Assembly (NCBI GenBank): GCA_964556755.1
Contig: CAZKXI010000002.1
Coordinates: forward strand, 124,001-188,000
DNA: 64,000 nucleotides
From: UBA4085 sp964556755
GTDB taxonomy: Bacteria > Acidobacteriota > Aminicenantia > Aminicenantales > UBA4085
Reading direction: 5' to 3'
Shown: piece after piece, positions 32,210 to 40,384 of the stretch
Numbering within the stretch: the stretch's first letter is position 1
How the letters are laid out: each line of letters starts with the position of its first letter
Notes under the pieces: generated by a model
The model's database searches: none
What the model was told of the DNA's origin: nothing
The model's input: only the letters and a program-made list of their open reading frames with translations
Program-made: the position numbers and the translations under genes

Positions 32210-33163
32210 TCACAGGCGGGCTTTGAGCTCCTGCTCGACCATGCGGGCGGTGGCCTCGACCTCTGCGATGTAGTCTCCCCCGCAGATATGGAGGGCTAGA
32301 TCCAAGGCGTTCGTCAGGAGCGCCGTCAGGACGGCGTCGTCCGGCAGGGGGAGGCCGTAGCCGGCGAAGAGAGCGCCGGCCAGCGACTTGAACTGGTCGA
32401 CGATGTTCGCTTTCATGGTCGCATCGTCGCTCAGCATCCAGGTGCCCCAGGCGATCGTGGCCTGCCGGCTGGCGGCCTCGACGGCGGTGATGAAGGCGGA
32501 GGCTTCCGCGACGCTCATGGGGAAAGGGGTCCCCGCCGAGAACGTCGACAGCACCCCGGCGAAGGCTTGGACCATCAGGGCCGGGATCTTCGGGCTGGGC
32601 CGGATGGCCAGATCGATCAGGGCTTGGCCTAGGAGCGGCTGATGGTTCTTCATCAGGATATCGCCGGCGGCTTCGACGATGGCGTGGCTGATCGTCAAGC
32701 CGGCCTCCGGAACCTGGCCGACGATGGCGGCGTAGTCGGCGTATCCCATCAGCATGCCGTTCAGGATCTTGGCCTTGGTGATGACGTAGCCTTCATCAGG
32801 GAGAAGGGTCAGAGAGCCGGTATGAGCGGTCTTGTCGGCGCCCCAGAGCCCGTTGTGGCTGATGAAGCCCATCGCCGCCGCCTTCTCCTGGCCGGTCTGG
32901 GCGGCCGACCAGACGCCCATGAAGGACGTGTGGGTCTGGTCGTAGAGAAAGTCGCGATAGGCCGCATAGGGGGCCGTGAAGAGATAGTTGAAAGCGTCCG
33001 GTGCCGTAGCCGCGTAGACGGCTTCCAGGGAGCCGAAGCCGCCGCCCCGCTTGACGAGCTGGGCGATGTAGGCGTGCGTCCCCCGCTCCCAGGCCGGAGA
33101 CTCGAGGACGAGCCCCGCGATAAGCGTGATCCCCAGTCCCAACCCGATCGCCGCTTTTTTCAT
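32210..33163 (-). CDS. secreted zinc-dependent phospholipase C / S1-P1-like protein
   Basis: 317 residues with a clear signal peptide; cleavage after SPA would leave Trp25 as the mature N terminus. In the PLC/S1-P1 nuclease superfamily a mature N-terminal Trp is a zinc ligand, together with His and Asp residues like those here (ERGTHAYIAQ, TAPDAFN, MGFISHNGLWGAD, SHAIVEAAGDI). So it is probably a secreted zinc hydrolase acting on phospholipid or nucleic acid. Family assignment is by motif reading only. A strong AAGGAGGA ribosome site and its own promoter are present. It converges on era with 6 bases between stops. Confidence 0.75.
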   Translation of the reverse strand: MKKAAIGLGLGITLIAGLVLESPAWERGTHAYIAQLVKRGGGFGSLEAVYAATAPDAFNYLFTAPYAAYRDFLYDQTHTSFMGVWSAAQTGQEKAAAMGFISHNGLWGADKTAHTGSLTLLPDEGYVITKAKILNGMLMGYADYAAIVGQVPEAGLTISHAIVEAAGDILMKNHQPLLGQALIDLAIRPSPKIPALMVQAFAGVLSTFSAGTPFPMSVAEASAFITAVEAASRQATIAWGTWMLSDDATMKANIVDQFKSLAGALFAGYGLPLPDDAVLTALLTNALDLALHICGGDYIAEVEATARMVEQELKARL

Positions 33164-33218
33164 GCCGTTCCTCCTTGCCGAGACTTCGCGGTCAGGATAG
33201 CCGGAACGCGGCGGGGAT

Positions 33219-33247
33219 ATGTTAAGGCTCTTTCAAGGAGGCGTCAA
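33219..33247 (-). promoter_or_regulatory. sigma70-like promoter for the phospholipase C-like gene
   Basis: On the minus strand TTGACG (33242-33247), 17-base spacer, TAACAT (33219-33224). Confidence 0.5.
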
Positions 33248-33321
33248 TTCTTCGCAAGGGCCCGTTTCCATTGACTTTTGCGCCCCCCCATGCGAGAATC
33301 GTGCGCTGTTTTCCCCCCGAC

Positions 33322-33398
33322 GGTGGGTGTAGCTCAATGGTTAGAGCATCGGACTGTGGATCCGAAGGTTGGGGGTTCAAGTCCCCTCACCCACCCCA
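33322..33398 (+). tRNA. tRNA-His (GTG anticodon)
   Basis: A full cloverleaf folds. Acceptor GTGGGTG (33323-33329) pairs with CACCCAC (33388-33394), an extra G-1 (33322) faces C73 (33395) as is diagnostic for tRNA-His, and CCA is encoded (33396-33398). The anticodon stem TCGGA/TCCGA encloses CTGTGGA with anticodon GTG at 33356-33358. The T loop is TTCAAGT. No integrase or duplicated tRNA end lies nearby. Confidence 0.97.
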
Positions 33399-33530
33399 TC
33401 TTCTTTCCCCGCAGTGGCAAGCGATATCTCTGTTATCGTCTTTCCGCTCCGTTACCGTAGTCTAGCCGTCTTATCAGATTTTGCTGCAAAATTGAGACAT
33501 CGTGGCGTTCCCCAACTAACGGCTTGCGCG

Positions 33531-35444
33531 TCAGCGGATCTTAAGAAACCGCAGCAGCGCTTCCATCTGGGAGTAGTCGGGAAGGATGATGTCGGCGCCG
33601 GCCTTGATCAGGCGGGCCCTCTTCTTGAGGTCCAGGCCGTAGCGGCGGATCTCGTGGCTGGCCAGACCGACCGCATATCCCCCCCTCTTGTGCGTCTCCC
33701 GGATCTCCACCGGTCCGTCGCCGAAGACGACCAGATGGCCGGCGTTTGCGGGGCCAATGTCGCGGAGAATGCGCTCCAGGACGATCCTCTTGGCTTCCTT
33801 GGTCACATCCCCCACGGCGCCATAGATCCGGCCCTCGAAGAGAGGGGCGTAGCCTAGAGCGGCGGCTTCCCGCTTGACGTCGGCCTCGTCGGTCCCGCTG
33901 GCGAGATACAGCCGAATCCCCGCCCGATGCAGCCTCCGCAGCAGCGGGACGGCGTTCTTGAGAGTGAAGTCTTCGACCGACAGCTCTCCCCGGTCCAGCT
34001 TCTCCAGCCTCCCCCGGACCATGCCGAGCAGGGCCCGGTTATAGATCTTCTTGTATCCGCGCGCGTCGAGGACGGACCGGGCCGGGACGATGCCGAATTC
34101 GCGGACGATCTCGACCAGCCCCTGCATCTGGGCGAGGGTCTGAACGCCGGTCGTCTTGTCGATAAATTCGTCGACCCTCTTGAGGACGCGGCCATAAAGG
34201 GCTTCGTCGGCCCCCTGATAGGCCTTCCCCAGCACGGCCTTGACCATCATGGGCGACATGATCTGCTCCCACCCCTCGCGCAGGATGGAGATGGTGCCGT
34301 CGTGGTCGAAGATGGCGTGGGTGATCTTCATCCGGGCGTGCGGCTCGCAAACGATCTCGATCTCGCTTCGGCCATGGCGGCGGGCCTTGCGGATGTCGGC
34401 CGCCAGCTCGGGATGGTAGACGAAGTCGGGATCAGAGCCGATCTTCAGGATCTCGGCCGGAGAGGCCGTCCCCGTCTGGAAGACCTTTTGGATCGTCACG
34501 CCCGCGGTAAACGTGCCCAGGATGGCGGCCTCGACGTTGCTCCGGCCGGCGGCCAGCCCCGCCGAGATTCCGGCCAGCATGCTGTCGCCGGCCCCGACGG
34601 CGTCGATGCGCGAGATGACGAGCAGGCCGGGGATCTCGTGGATTCCCGTCCCGTCCGCGACCAAGCAGCCCCGCTCGCCGCGGGTGATGAAGACCGGCTT
34701 CCGCCGCCGCCGGAAGAGGTCGCCGCCGGCTCGCCTGGCTTCTTCCGGCAGGACGAGGTCGCCCCTCCGCCTTTCCCGGCCGCAGAGCGAGGAGGCTTCG
34801 TAGTCGTTCAGCTGGCTATAGGCGCCCTTGTAGGCGCCGCTGTATCGGCGGGTGTCGGCGATGAAAATCCGCCGGGGATGCTTGCGGATCAGTCCGTTGA
34901 GGGCTCGCCGAAAGCCTTCGGTGTGGATGCCGGCCAGGGCCTGCTGATTGATGATGACGATGTCCACGGCCCCGATGTCCCGGTCGAGCCGGGCGATCAG
35001 ACTTTCCTCGGTCTCCCGCTGCAGCCGGTTGAAGTTGCCGAAATCGATGCGGCTCTCCTCCCGGCCGTCCTTGGTCGGCTTGACGTAGACATGGGTCTGC
35101 CAGCCGTCCGACTGAACGAGGAGGCTTCCGGTGTCGATCCCGGCCTCCTCCATCAGGCGTCGCATCGTCCGGCCGAAGGGGTCCTCGCCGGTGACGCCGT
35201 AGGCTCGGACTTCGGCGGCTCCCAGGGCCTTGAGGTTATTGGCGACGTTCCCGGCTCCCCCGAGGGAGTAGCGCTGCGTCTGAACGGGCCGGGTGGGCAG
35301 GCCCGTCTCGACGGACGTCTCGCTTCCGGATTCGTCGATGAACCAATAGGCGTCAAGGCAGAAGTCGCCGACGACGGCGGCCTTGATCCTCCGGATGGAC
35401 TCCAGCAATCCTTCGAGATCGTCGATCTTCGTTCCGCTCATCAT
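33531..35444 (-). CDS. PfkB-family sugar kinase fused to a HAD-superfamily phosphatase
   Basis: 637 residues from ATG 35444; the -10 box at 35477-35482 rules out the ATG at 35477, and AAGGCGGG precedes 35444. The N-terminal half (to about 365) is a PfkB kinase resembling the kinase half of HldE: VVGDFCLDAYWF, SLGGAGNVANNLKALGA, VIINQQAL, and the anion-hole/base motif IDAVGAGDSMLAGISAG. The C-terminal half (about 372-637) is a HAD hydrolase: FDHDGTISILREGW nucleophile motif, YLASGTDEADV, and VVFGDGPVEI. Usual HldE has a nucleotidyltransferase instead. Kinase plus phosphatase in one chain could process a sugar bisphosphate (inference). Divergent from a symporter. Confidence 0.85.
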   Translation of the reverse strand: MMSGTKIDDLEGLLESIRRIKAAVVGDFCLDAYWFIDESGSETSVETGLPTRPVQTQRYSLGGAGNVANNLKALGAAEVRAYGVTGEDPFGRTMRRLMEEAGIDTGSLLVQSDGWQTHVYVKPTKDGREESRIDFGNFNRLQRETEESLIARLDRDIGAVDIVIINQQALAGIHTEGFRRALNGLIRKHPRRIFIADTRRYSGAYKGAYSQLNDYEASSLCGRERRRGDLVLPEEARRAGGDLFRRRRKPVFITRGERGCLVADGTGIHEIPGLLVISRIDAVGAGDSMLAGISAGLAAGRSNVEAAILGTFTAGVTIQKVFQTGTASPAEILKIGSDPDFVYHPELAADIRKARRHGRSEIEIVCEPHARMKITHAIFDHDGTISILREGWEQIMSPMMVKAVLGKAYQGADEALYGRVLKRVDEFIDKTTGVQTLAQMQGLVEIVREFGIVPARSVLDARGYKKIYNRALLGMVRGRLEKLDRGELSVEDFTLKNAVPLLRRLHRAGIRLYLASGTDEADVKREAAALGYAPLFEGRIYGAVGDVTKEAKRIVLERILRDIGPANAGHLVVFGDGPVEIRETHKRGGYAVGLASHEIRRYGLDLKKRARLIKAGADIILPDYSQMEALLRFLKIR

Positions 35445-35476
35445 GACCCGCCTTCGGCTCCCGCGTTCGGAGGCCA

Positions 35477-35505
35477 TCGTAAGTCCGGCTCCGACGAAGT
35501 GTCAA
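35477..35505 (-). promoter_or_regulatory. promoter for the PfkB-HAD gene
   Basis: On the minus strand consensus TTGACA (35500-35505), 17-base spacer, TTACGA (35477-35482). Confidence 0.5.
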
Positions 35506-35531
35506 GGCCGGCTCCCCGCGCGGCCCCATCC

Positions 35532-35560
35532 TTGACAAGGCGAGCCGTCCTCAATAGTCT
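35532..35560 (+). promoter_or_regulatory. promoter for the sodium:solute symporter
   Basis: Consensus TTGACA (35532-35537), 17-base spacer, TAGTCT (35555-35560), ending 9 bases before ATG 35570; nearly leaderless. Confidence 0.55.
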
Positions 35561-35569
35561 TCCTCGCGC

Positions 35570-37330
35570 ATGACCATCCGTCCGGTCGATCTGGCCATCG
35601 TCGCGGCCTACCTGGCGGCCATGCTCCTCATTGGTCTCCGCGTCCGCCGGCGGGCGACCAAGAGGCTGGATGCCTATTACCTGGCCGAGCGGGAAGTCCC
35701 CTGGTGGATGGTCGGCCTCTCGGGCTGCTCGAGCTACGTCGACATCGGCGGCACCATGCTGATCATCGGCGTCATGTACCATGTCGGCATCAAGTCGCTC
35801 TTCGTCTTCCACGTCTTCTGGGGCTTCTTCACCATGGCCATCTTCATGGCCTACCAAGCCAAGTACATCCGCCGCTCCGGCGTCATGACCCTGGCCGAGT
35901 GGAACGCGACCCGCTTCGGCGACACCCGGGACACCGAGCGCCTCCGGATCGCCATCGCGAGCTTCATCCTCCTCCAGATGATCCTGACCCTGATGTACGT
36001 CGCCGTGGGAACGGGGAAGTTCGCCGAGGAGTTCATCCACATTCCCCGTTGGGCTTCCACATCGCTCATCTTCGTCGTGGTGGGCGTCTACGTGACCTTG
36101 GGCGGCTTCTTCAGCGTGATCTGGACCGACATGGTCCAGACCGTCCTCATCATCGCCGGCGCCGTCGGCCTGACCATCGCTGCGCTCCGCCTTCCCGACG
36201 GCATGGCCGCCATGGCGGCTCGAAATCCGGCCTGGGGGACTCTCACCCCCTCCTGGGGCCTGTGGCCCGGGTTCCTCGGCCAGGCTCCGCCCGGCTATCA
36301 ACAGTACGCCCTCTTCGGCCCCTTGCTCGGGGCCAGCCTCGTCTGGCTCTTCTTCCGCCTTCTGGCCGGCCCGCTCGGCTGGGACTTCACGTTCTTCCTG
36401 ACGGCCAAGAATCCCCGTTCCGCCTCGCTGGCCGCCGGGGCTTGGACCCTGGGGCACGGCGTCCGCTGGCTCATCGCCGGATCGTTCCTCTGCTTCGGCC
36501 TCCATTTTCTGGGCCAGGCCGGCTCGTTCGACGCCGAGAAGATCATGCCTCTGGTCGTCCGCGGCCTGCCCGTCGTCGTGTCGGGGCTGTTCATGGCCAT
36601 CCTGCTGGCGGCGCTGATGTCCACGCTCAGCGCGATCATCAACGTCACCAGCGGCGTCATCCTCAATGACTTCCTGAAGCGCTACCTTGCGAAAAGTCTC
36701 CCCGAGAGATCCCTCGTCCGGCTGGGCATGCTGGCCTCGGCCGTGGTCATGATCCTCGGCTGCGGGCTGAGCTTTCTCTTCGAGCAGATCGTGGCGGCCT
36801 GGAATTTTCTCCTCTACGTCATGCTGGCCATGATCATGGTCCCGGCCGCCCTCCGCTGGCACTGGTGGCGATTCGGGGCCCGGGCCTATCTCTGGAGCAT
36901 GATCGCTTCGACGGGCGTCGTGGCGGCTCAGAAGATTTGGCTGGCCGACCTGCCCCAGCCGGCGACGATCCTTCTCCTCATGGCCGGCTCCCTGGCGGTC
37001 ACCGTCCTCATCACCTTCCGGACCAAGCCCGCCGATCGGGAGACCCTGATCCGTTTCTATACCAAGGTGAGACCCTTCGGGCTCTGGGGGCCGGTCCGCC
37101 GCGAGGCCGAGCGGCGCGGCTTAGTCCCGAAGAAGGATCCGATGCCGCGCTGGGACGTCGTCAACGCCTTCGTCGCCTGCTTCTTCCAGTTCGGCCTGGG
37201 AGTCGCCATCTTCTCCATGTTCCTGAAGAACTGGACCCAAGCCGCCCTCTGGTTGGCCCTCACGCTGGCCGCGGCGGGTGCGCTCTACGGGACCTGGTAC
37301 AAGAACTTGCCCCGGCCGGACGAGGGCTGA
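35570..37330 (+). CDS. sodium:solute symporter (SSS family)
   Basis: 586 residues with about 13 hydrophobic segments. Seen: DLAIVAAYLAAMLLIGLRVRRRATKRLDAYYLAERE at the start (read in parts: first helix, then the DAYYLAER motif), SGVMTLAEWNATRFG, VGVYVTLGGFFSVIWTDMVQ and LMSTLSAIINVTSGVILND, all typical of LeuT-fold sodium/sugar-type symporters. The cargo cannot be told. It is divergent from the PfkB-HAD kinase with about 125 bases between starts, so a sugar or polyol is a reasonable guess. No Shine-Dalgarno is visible. Confidence 0.9.
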   Translation: MTIRPVDLAIVAAYLAAMLLIGLRVRRRATKRLDAYYLAEREVPWWMVGLSGCSSYVDIGGTMLIIGVMYHVGIKSLFVFHVFWGFFTMAIFMAYQAKYIRRSGVMTLAEWNATRFGDTRDTERLRIAIASFILLQMILTLMYVAVGTGKFAEEFIHIPRWASTSLIFVVVGVYVTLGGFFSVIWTDMVQTVLIIAGAVGLTIAALRLPDGMAAMAARNPAWGTLTPSWGLWPGFLGQAPPGYQQYALFGPLLGASLVWLFFRLLAGPLGWDFTFFLTAKNPRSASLAAGAWTLGHGVRWLIAGSFLCFGLHFLGQAGSFDAEKIMPLVVRGLPVVVSGLFMAILLAALMSTLSAIINVTSGVILNDFLKRYLAKSLPERSLVRLGMLASAVVMILGCGLSFLFEQIVAAWNFLLYVMLAMIMVPAALRWHWWRFGARAYLWSMIASTGVVAAQKIWLADLPQPATILLLMAGSLAVTVLITFRTKPADRETLIRFYTKVRPFGLWGPVRREAERRGLVPKKDPMPRWDVVNAFVACFFQFGLGVAIFSMFLKNWTQAALWLALTLAAAGALYGTWYKNLPRPDEG

Positions 37331-37337
37331 GCCGAGC

Positions 37338-37366
37338 TTGCCCGCCTTCGGGGAAGCCGTTATAGA
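37338..37366 (+). promoter_or_regulatory. promoter for the DUF2007-like gene
   Basis: TTGCCC (37338-37343), 17-base spacer, TATAGA (37361-37366), leader about 63 bases. Confidence 0.45.
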
Positions 37367-37436
37367 CAGGGAGGCGATAGAAGCCCGCGGATGATTCAGG
37401 CGCGGCTTGCGCGGCCGCGACGCGGAAGGAGCCGAG

Positions 37437-37886
37437 ATGAGCGGAATCGATTGGAGCGATCTGGCCGGGAGATACGCCGAGATGAGCGATGAGAAGATCG
37501 CCGAGATGCTGGCCGAGGGACGAGGGTCCTTCGAAGCCTTGGCTTGGGACATCCTGACCGCCGAAGCTCGGCGGCGCGGCCTTGATAAGCCCCCCGGCGA
37601 TTCTCCCGATCTTCCTCCGCCCCCAGCCGAGCCCGTATCTTGGGGATTGGTTCTCGCGACGAATGATCCCATGGAAGCGGAGATCGTCCAGGGATCTCTC
37701 CAGGCCGCCGGGATCGAAGTCCTCGCCTCGGGAGGATCCAGCGCCGTCTTGAGCCCCCTCCTGCGGGTGGACTCCGGGGGAATCAAGCTGTTCGTCAAGG
37801 CATCCGAGCTGAAGCGGGCGACTCTCATCATCGAGAACGCGGCCTCTTCCCCGGAGGGATCCTCCGACGGGTCGGCCGAATCCTAG
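37437..37886 (+). CDS. DUF2007-like putative signal-transducing protein
   Basis: 149 residues from ATG 37437, chosen because GGAAGGAG lies six bases upstream; the frame is open from 37407. The N-terminal part (SDEKIAEMLAEGRGSFEALAWDIL ... read as a short helical region) is followed by a Pro-rich linker and a C-terminal domain LVLATNDPMEAEIVQGSLQA with IKLFVKASELKRATLII. This matches the small DUF2007 fold, called putative prokaryotic signal-transducing proteins; function is unknown. No signal peptide. Stands alone behind its own promoter. Confidence 0.75.
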   Translation: MSGIDWSDLAGRYAEMSDEKIAEMLAEGRGSFEALAWDILTAEARRRGLDKPPGDSPDLPPPPAEPVSWGLVLATNDPMEAEIVQGSLQAAGIEVLASGGSSAVLSPLLRVDSGGIKLFVKASELKRATLIIENAASSPEGSSDGSAES

Positions 37887-37934
37887 TCGGGATCGCGCCC
37901 CCGCCACGGCGGCGGCCCTCTCGACGAGAGCGGA

Positions 37935-38717
37935 TCAGCGGATCGCCACCCCCATCGTGTCGCGGTGCATGGCGATCAGCGTCCGCATGTAGGGTCCGAT
38001 GGCTTCGGGGCTGGGGAAGCCGGCTTGGCGAGCCGCCGCCTCGCGCTGCTCCTTCGTCAGCGCCGGGCTCTCGGCCCAGTGGGCCAGGTCCCGGTAACAG
38101 GCCAGGGTGAAGATGTCCCAGCCCGCCCCTTGATCGCGGACAAAGACCATGTACTCCGGCCGCCCCATCGCGACCTGGTAGGCGCTCTCCCCCCGGCGCT
38201 CGGCAAGCAGCTCTTTTTGCCGGCCCGGCAGGGCGACCATGATCTCGATGTGGTAGTAAGCCGCCGCCAGGAAGGCCGCCTTGACATGGTCCAGCGGCGG
38301 CCCCAGGACGAAGAGGTCTTCCTTCCAGGATACGCAGGCGTCCAGGCGGTCCCGGAATTCCGCGGGGGGAAGCGCCGCCGCCGCGGCCGCTTGAGCCCGC
38401 TTCTCGATCCTCTCCCGGGCGTAGTGGTCGCCATAGTCGCCCATGGGCAACAGGATCATGAGGTCCCATTGGTCGCCCTGGGTGTGCCGCCACCAGAGGG
38501 GCCTTTCTTCGCCGGCGGCATCGTAGACGGCCATCCGCTCCTTGAGAAGCGAGATCAATTCCAGGAGCTTGCCCGGAGCGGCCCTTAGGAAAGTCGTCTT
38601 ATAGAGGTAGGCCGGAGCCGCGGGCTCCGTAGGCACGGCGGCCGCTTCCGCCGCGCCGGCCGCGGCGACAGCGAGCAGAACCGTCAGCCCCGCCAGGATT
38701 CCGATGCGCTTGCCCAT
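37935..38717 (-). CDS. exported protein of unknown function with two ABM/NIPSNAP-like halves
   Basis: 260 residues. A signal peptide (residues 1-26, Ala-rich) is followed by two similar-looking segments, YLYKTTFLRAAPGKLLELI (from about 37) and YYHIEIMVALPGRQKELLAE (from about 149), each resembling the first strand and helix of a dimeric alpha/beta barrel domain (NIPSNAP/EthD/ABM type). I do not recognise the family firmly. AAGGAGGA precedes the ATG. Neighbours are an unrelated DUF2007 gene and a lipoprotein gene, and do not help. Confidence 0.7.
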   Translation of the reverse strand: MGKRIGILAGLTVLLAVAAAGAAEAAAVPTEPAAPAYLYKTTFLRAAPGKLLELISLLKERMAVYDAAGEERPLWWRHTQGDQWDLMILLPMGDYGDHYARERIEKRAQAAAAAALPPAEFRDRLDACVSWKEDLFVLGPPLDHVKAAFLAAAYYHIEIMVALPGRQKELLAERRGESAYQVAMGRPEYMVFVRDQGAGWDIFTLACYRDLAHWAESPALTKEQREAAARQAGFPSPEAIGPYMRTLIAMHRDTMGVAIR

Positions 38718-38782
38718 GACTCCTCCTTCCCGGGCCGGCCCCGGCGGCGGCTATCATACTAGAAATAGCCTAGAATGGGTTG

Positions 38783-38791
38783 TGCTATAAT
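38783..38791 (+). promoter_or_regulatory. extended -10 promoter for the lipoprotein gene
   Basis: TGC followed by consensus TATAAT (38786-38791) with no good -35 hexamer; leader about 27 bases. Confidence 0.5.
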
Positions 38792-38824
38792 CGAAGCTAG
38801 CAAGAGCTTGAAAGGAGCCCCCCC

Positions 38825-39445
38825 ATGCGCAAAGCCCTTATCGTCGTCGGTGTTCTCCTCGTCTCGGCCTGCGGCCTCCTATCGCTGGCCCAGCCCTCCG
38901 CGGACCAAGGCGGCTATCCCCCGCAGGGCCAGTATAATCGCCAGGGCCAAAGATACGATCAGCGAAACGACCCTCGGCTCAACCGCTACGACCGCCGCTC
39001 GCTCATCGTCCCTCTGAGCGCCGAGCTGGTCCAGCAGGCCGAGTACATGTCCCAGAACAGCTATGAGTACTACCAGGGCTGGAACGGGACGATCAACGAC
39101 GCCGAGCAGGCCATCCTCTTCAAGTCCGAGGAGTTCGCCGCTTCCTGCCGCCTGTTTCATAAGCTGGTCCAGGACCAGTCCGGCTTCTTCCGCCGCGACG
39201 TGTTGAGGACGAACCTCTTCAACGCCTACCGCTACGTCGCCGCCAACTTCCGCCAGATGGAAGAGCAGATGCGGCGGGGCGGCATGGTCAACGACTTCAG
39301 CCGGATGCGCCGCGACGGCCGCAGCTTCCAGCCGCGCATCGTCCAGCCTCAGGGCATGAACCGCCAGCCCGGCTACCGCTTCGGCCTGAACGAATGCCGC
39401 CGCATCCTCAGCCGGATCGAGGCGGAGTTCACCAGCTGGCGCTGA
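38825..39445 (+). CDS. putative lipoprotein of unknown function
   Basis: 206 residues. The N terminus MRKALIVVGVLLVSACG has a lipobox VSAC with Cys16. A Gln/Asn/Tyr/Arg-rich low-complexity segment (about 25-55) follows, then a helical region with many aromatics (QQAEYMSQNSYEYYQGWNG) and a basic stretch (MRRDGRSFQPRIVQPQG). I do not recognise a family. AAAGGAG precedes the ATG by several bases. It ends 17 bases from the convergent acyltransferase gene. Confidence 0.7.
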   Translation: MRKALIVVGVLLVSACGLLSLAQPSADQGGYPPQGQYNRQGQRYDQRNDPRLNRYDRRSLIVPLSAELVQQAEYMSQNSYEYYQGWNGTINDAEQAILFKSEEFAASCRLFHKLVQDQSGFFRRDVLRTNLFNAYRYVAANFRQMEEQMRRGGMVNDFSRMRRDGRSFQPRIVQPQGMNRQPGYRFGLNECRRILSRIEAEFTSWR

Positions 39446-39462
39446 GCCCGCCGGGGCTTAGG

Positions 39463-40362
39463 TCATTTTCGAGCCGACTCGGCCAGCCAAGTCTTGTGGT
39501 CGTCCAGGAGGGCTCGAGCCAGAGAGGCGACGGCCGTCATGGCCTCCGTGGCCGTCAGCTCGGCGGCGCGGACGGGCTCCCCGAAGGAGATGTGCGGCCG
39601 GGACGGAGCCGGCCGGCGGCGCAGGAGCCGGCCCGCGATCTGCAGCGTCTCGGCCAGCTTCTGGCGGCGGGTCTCGTCGCGGCGGAGCCGGGCCAGGGGG
39701 TGGCGAAGGGCTTTCGCCCCGATGACGCCGCTGATGATGGCCGGCAGCAGCTTGGCTTCCGGAACCCGGCCCAGCATGATCTCCAGGCTGCGCGACCAGC
39801 GGCAGAAGCTTCGCCCCGCGGCCGGGCTCGTCTCGGGGTCCGGCTCGACGTCGCCGTTGGGAAAGATCAGGACGGCTCCGCCGCCCTTCAGGTGATCCAG
39901 ACAAGTCCGTAAGGCCTTGGCGCCTCCCCCGGCGGTCAGGGGGGCGAAGATGAACAACGAGCGGGCGATGGCAAAGGCCCGGAAGAGAGGGGCGTCCGAA
40001 AGGACCACCTTGATGTCGGATCGGTCCAGGAGCGAGAGAAGCGCCACCGAATCAAATCCGCCGGGGTGGTTGGCGGTGATGATGAGCGGCCCGGCGGCGG
40101 GAACCCTCTCCGCTCCTCGCGCCCGCGGCTTCAGCGCCAGGGCCGTCCGGATGGCCCGGGCCGCGCCGGGCAGCCCGTCCCGGGCCGCGGCCCGATCGGC
40201 CGTCGCCGCGATTCGGGCCAGCCGTCCGACGGGGACGCGGACGAGCGGAGAGAGGAGCCCATGGAGGAAGCCGCGCCGGGAGGCGCCTAGGGCATAGCAG
40301 ATCTCCGAGACGGCCGCGTCTCGGAACCGCGCTTCCCCCTCGCCCCCCCCCCTGCCAGTCAC
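39463..40362 (-). CDS. PlsC-like 1-acylglycerol-3-phosphate acyltransferase-family protein
   Basis: 299 residues from GTG 40362, chosen because GGAGGG lies four bases upstream; the open frame starts at a TTG at 40401. The acyltransferase motif H-x4-D reads NHPGGFDSVALL, and the second motif is AVLIFPNGDVEPDPE in place of FPEGT. KVVLSDAPLFRAFAIARSLF lies between. It therefore resembles the lysophospholipid acyltransferase superfamily, but the acceptor is unknown. No membrane helix is obvious. It lies directly downstream of the barrel gene on the same strand. Confidence 0.75.
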   Translation of the reverse strand: MTGRGGGEGEARFRDAAVSEICYALGASRRGFLHGLLSPLVRVPVGRLARIAATADRAAARDGLPGAARAIRTALALKPRARGAERVPAAGPLIITANHPGGFDSVALLSLLDRSDIKVVLSDAPLFRAFAIARSLFIFAPLTAGGGAKALRTCLDHLKGGGAVLIFPNGDVEPDPETSPAAGRSFCRWSRSLEIMLGRVPEAKLLPAIISGVIGAKALRHPLARLRRDETRRQKLAETLQIAGRLLRRRPAPSRPHISFGEPVRAAELTATEAMTAVASLARALLDDHKTWLAESARK

Positions 40363-40384
40363 CGGACCCTCCGCGGCCGATCGA

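Noticed and set aside
33322..33530. Possible integration site at the tRNA-His gene
   Set aside because: No integrase, no second copy of the tRNA 3' end, and flanking genes look native in composition.
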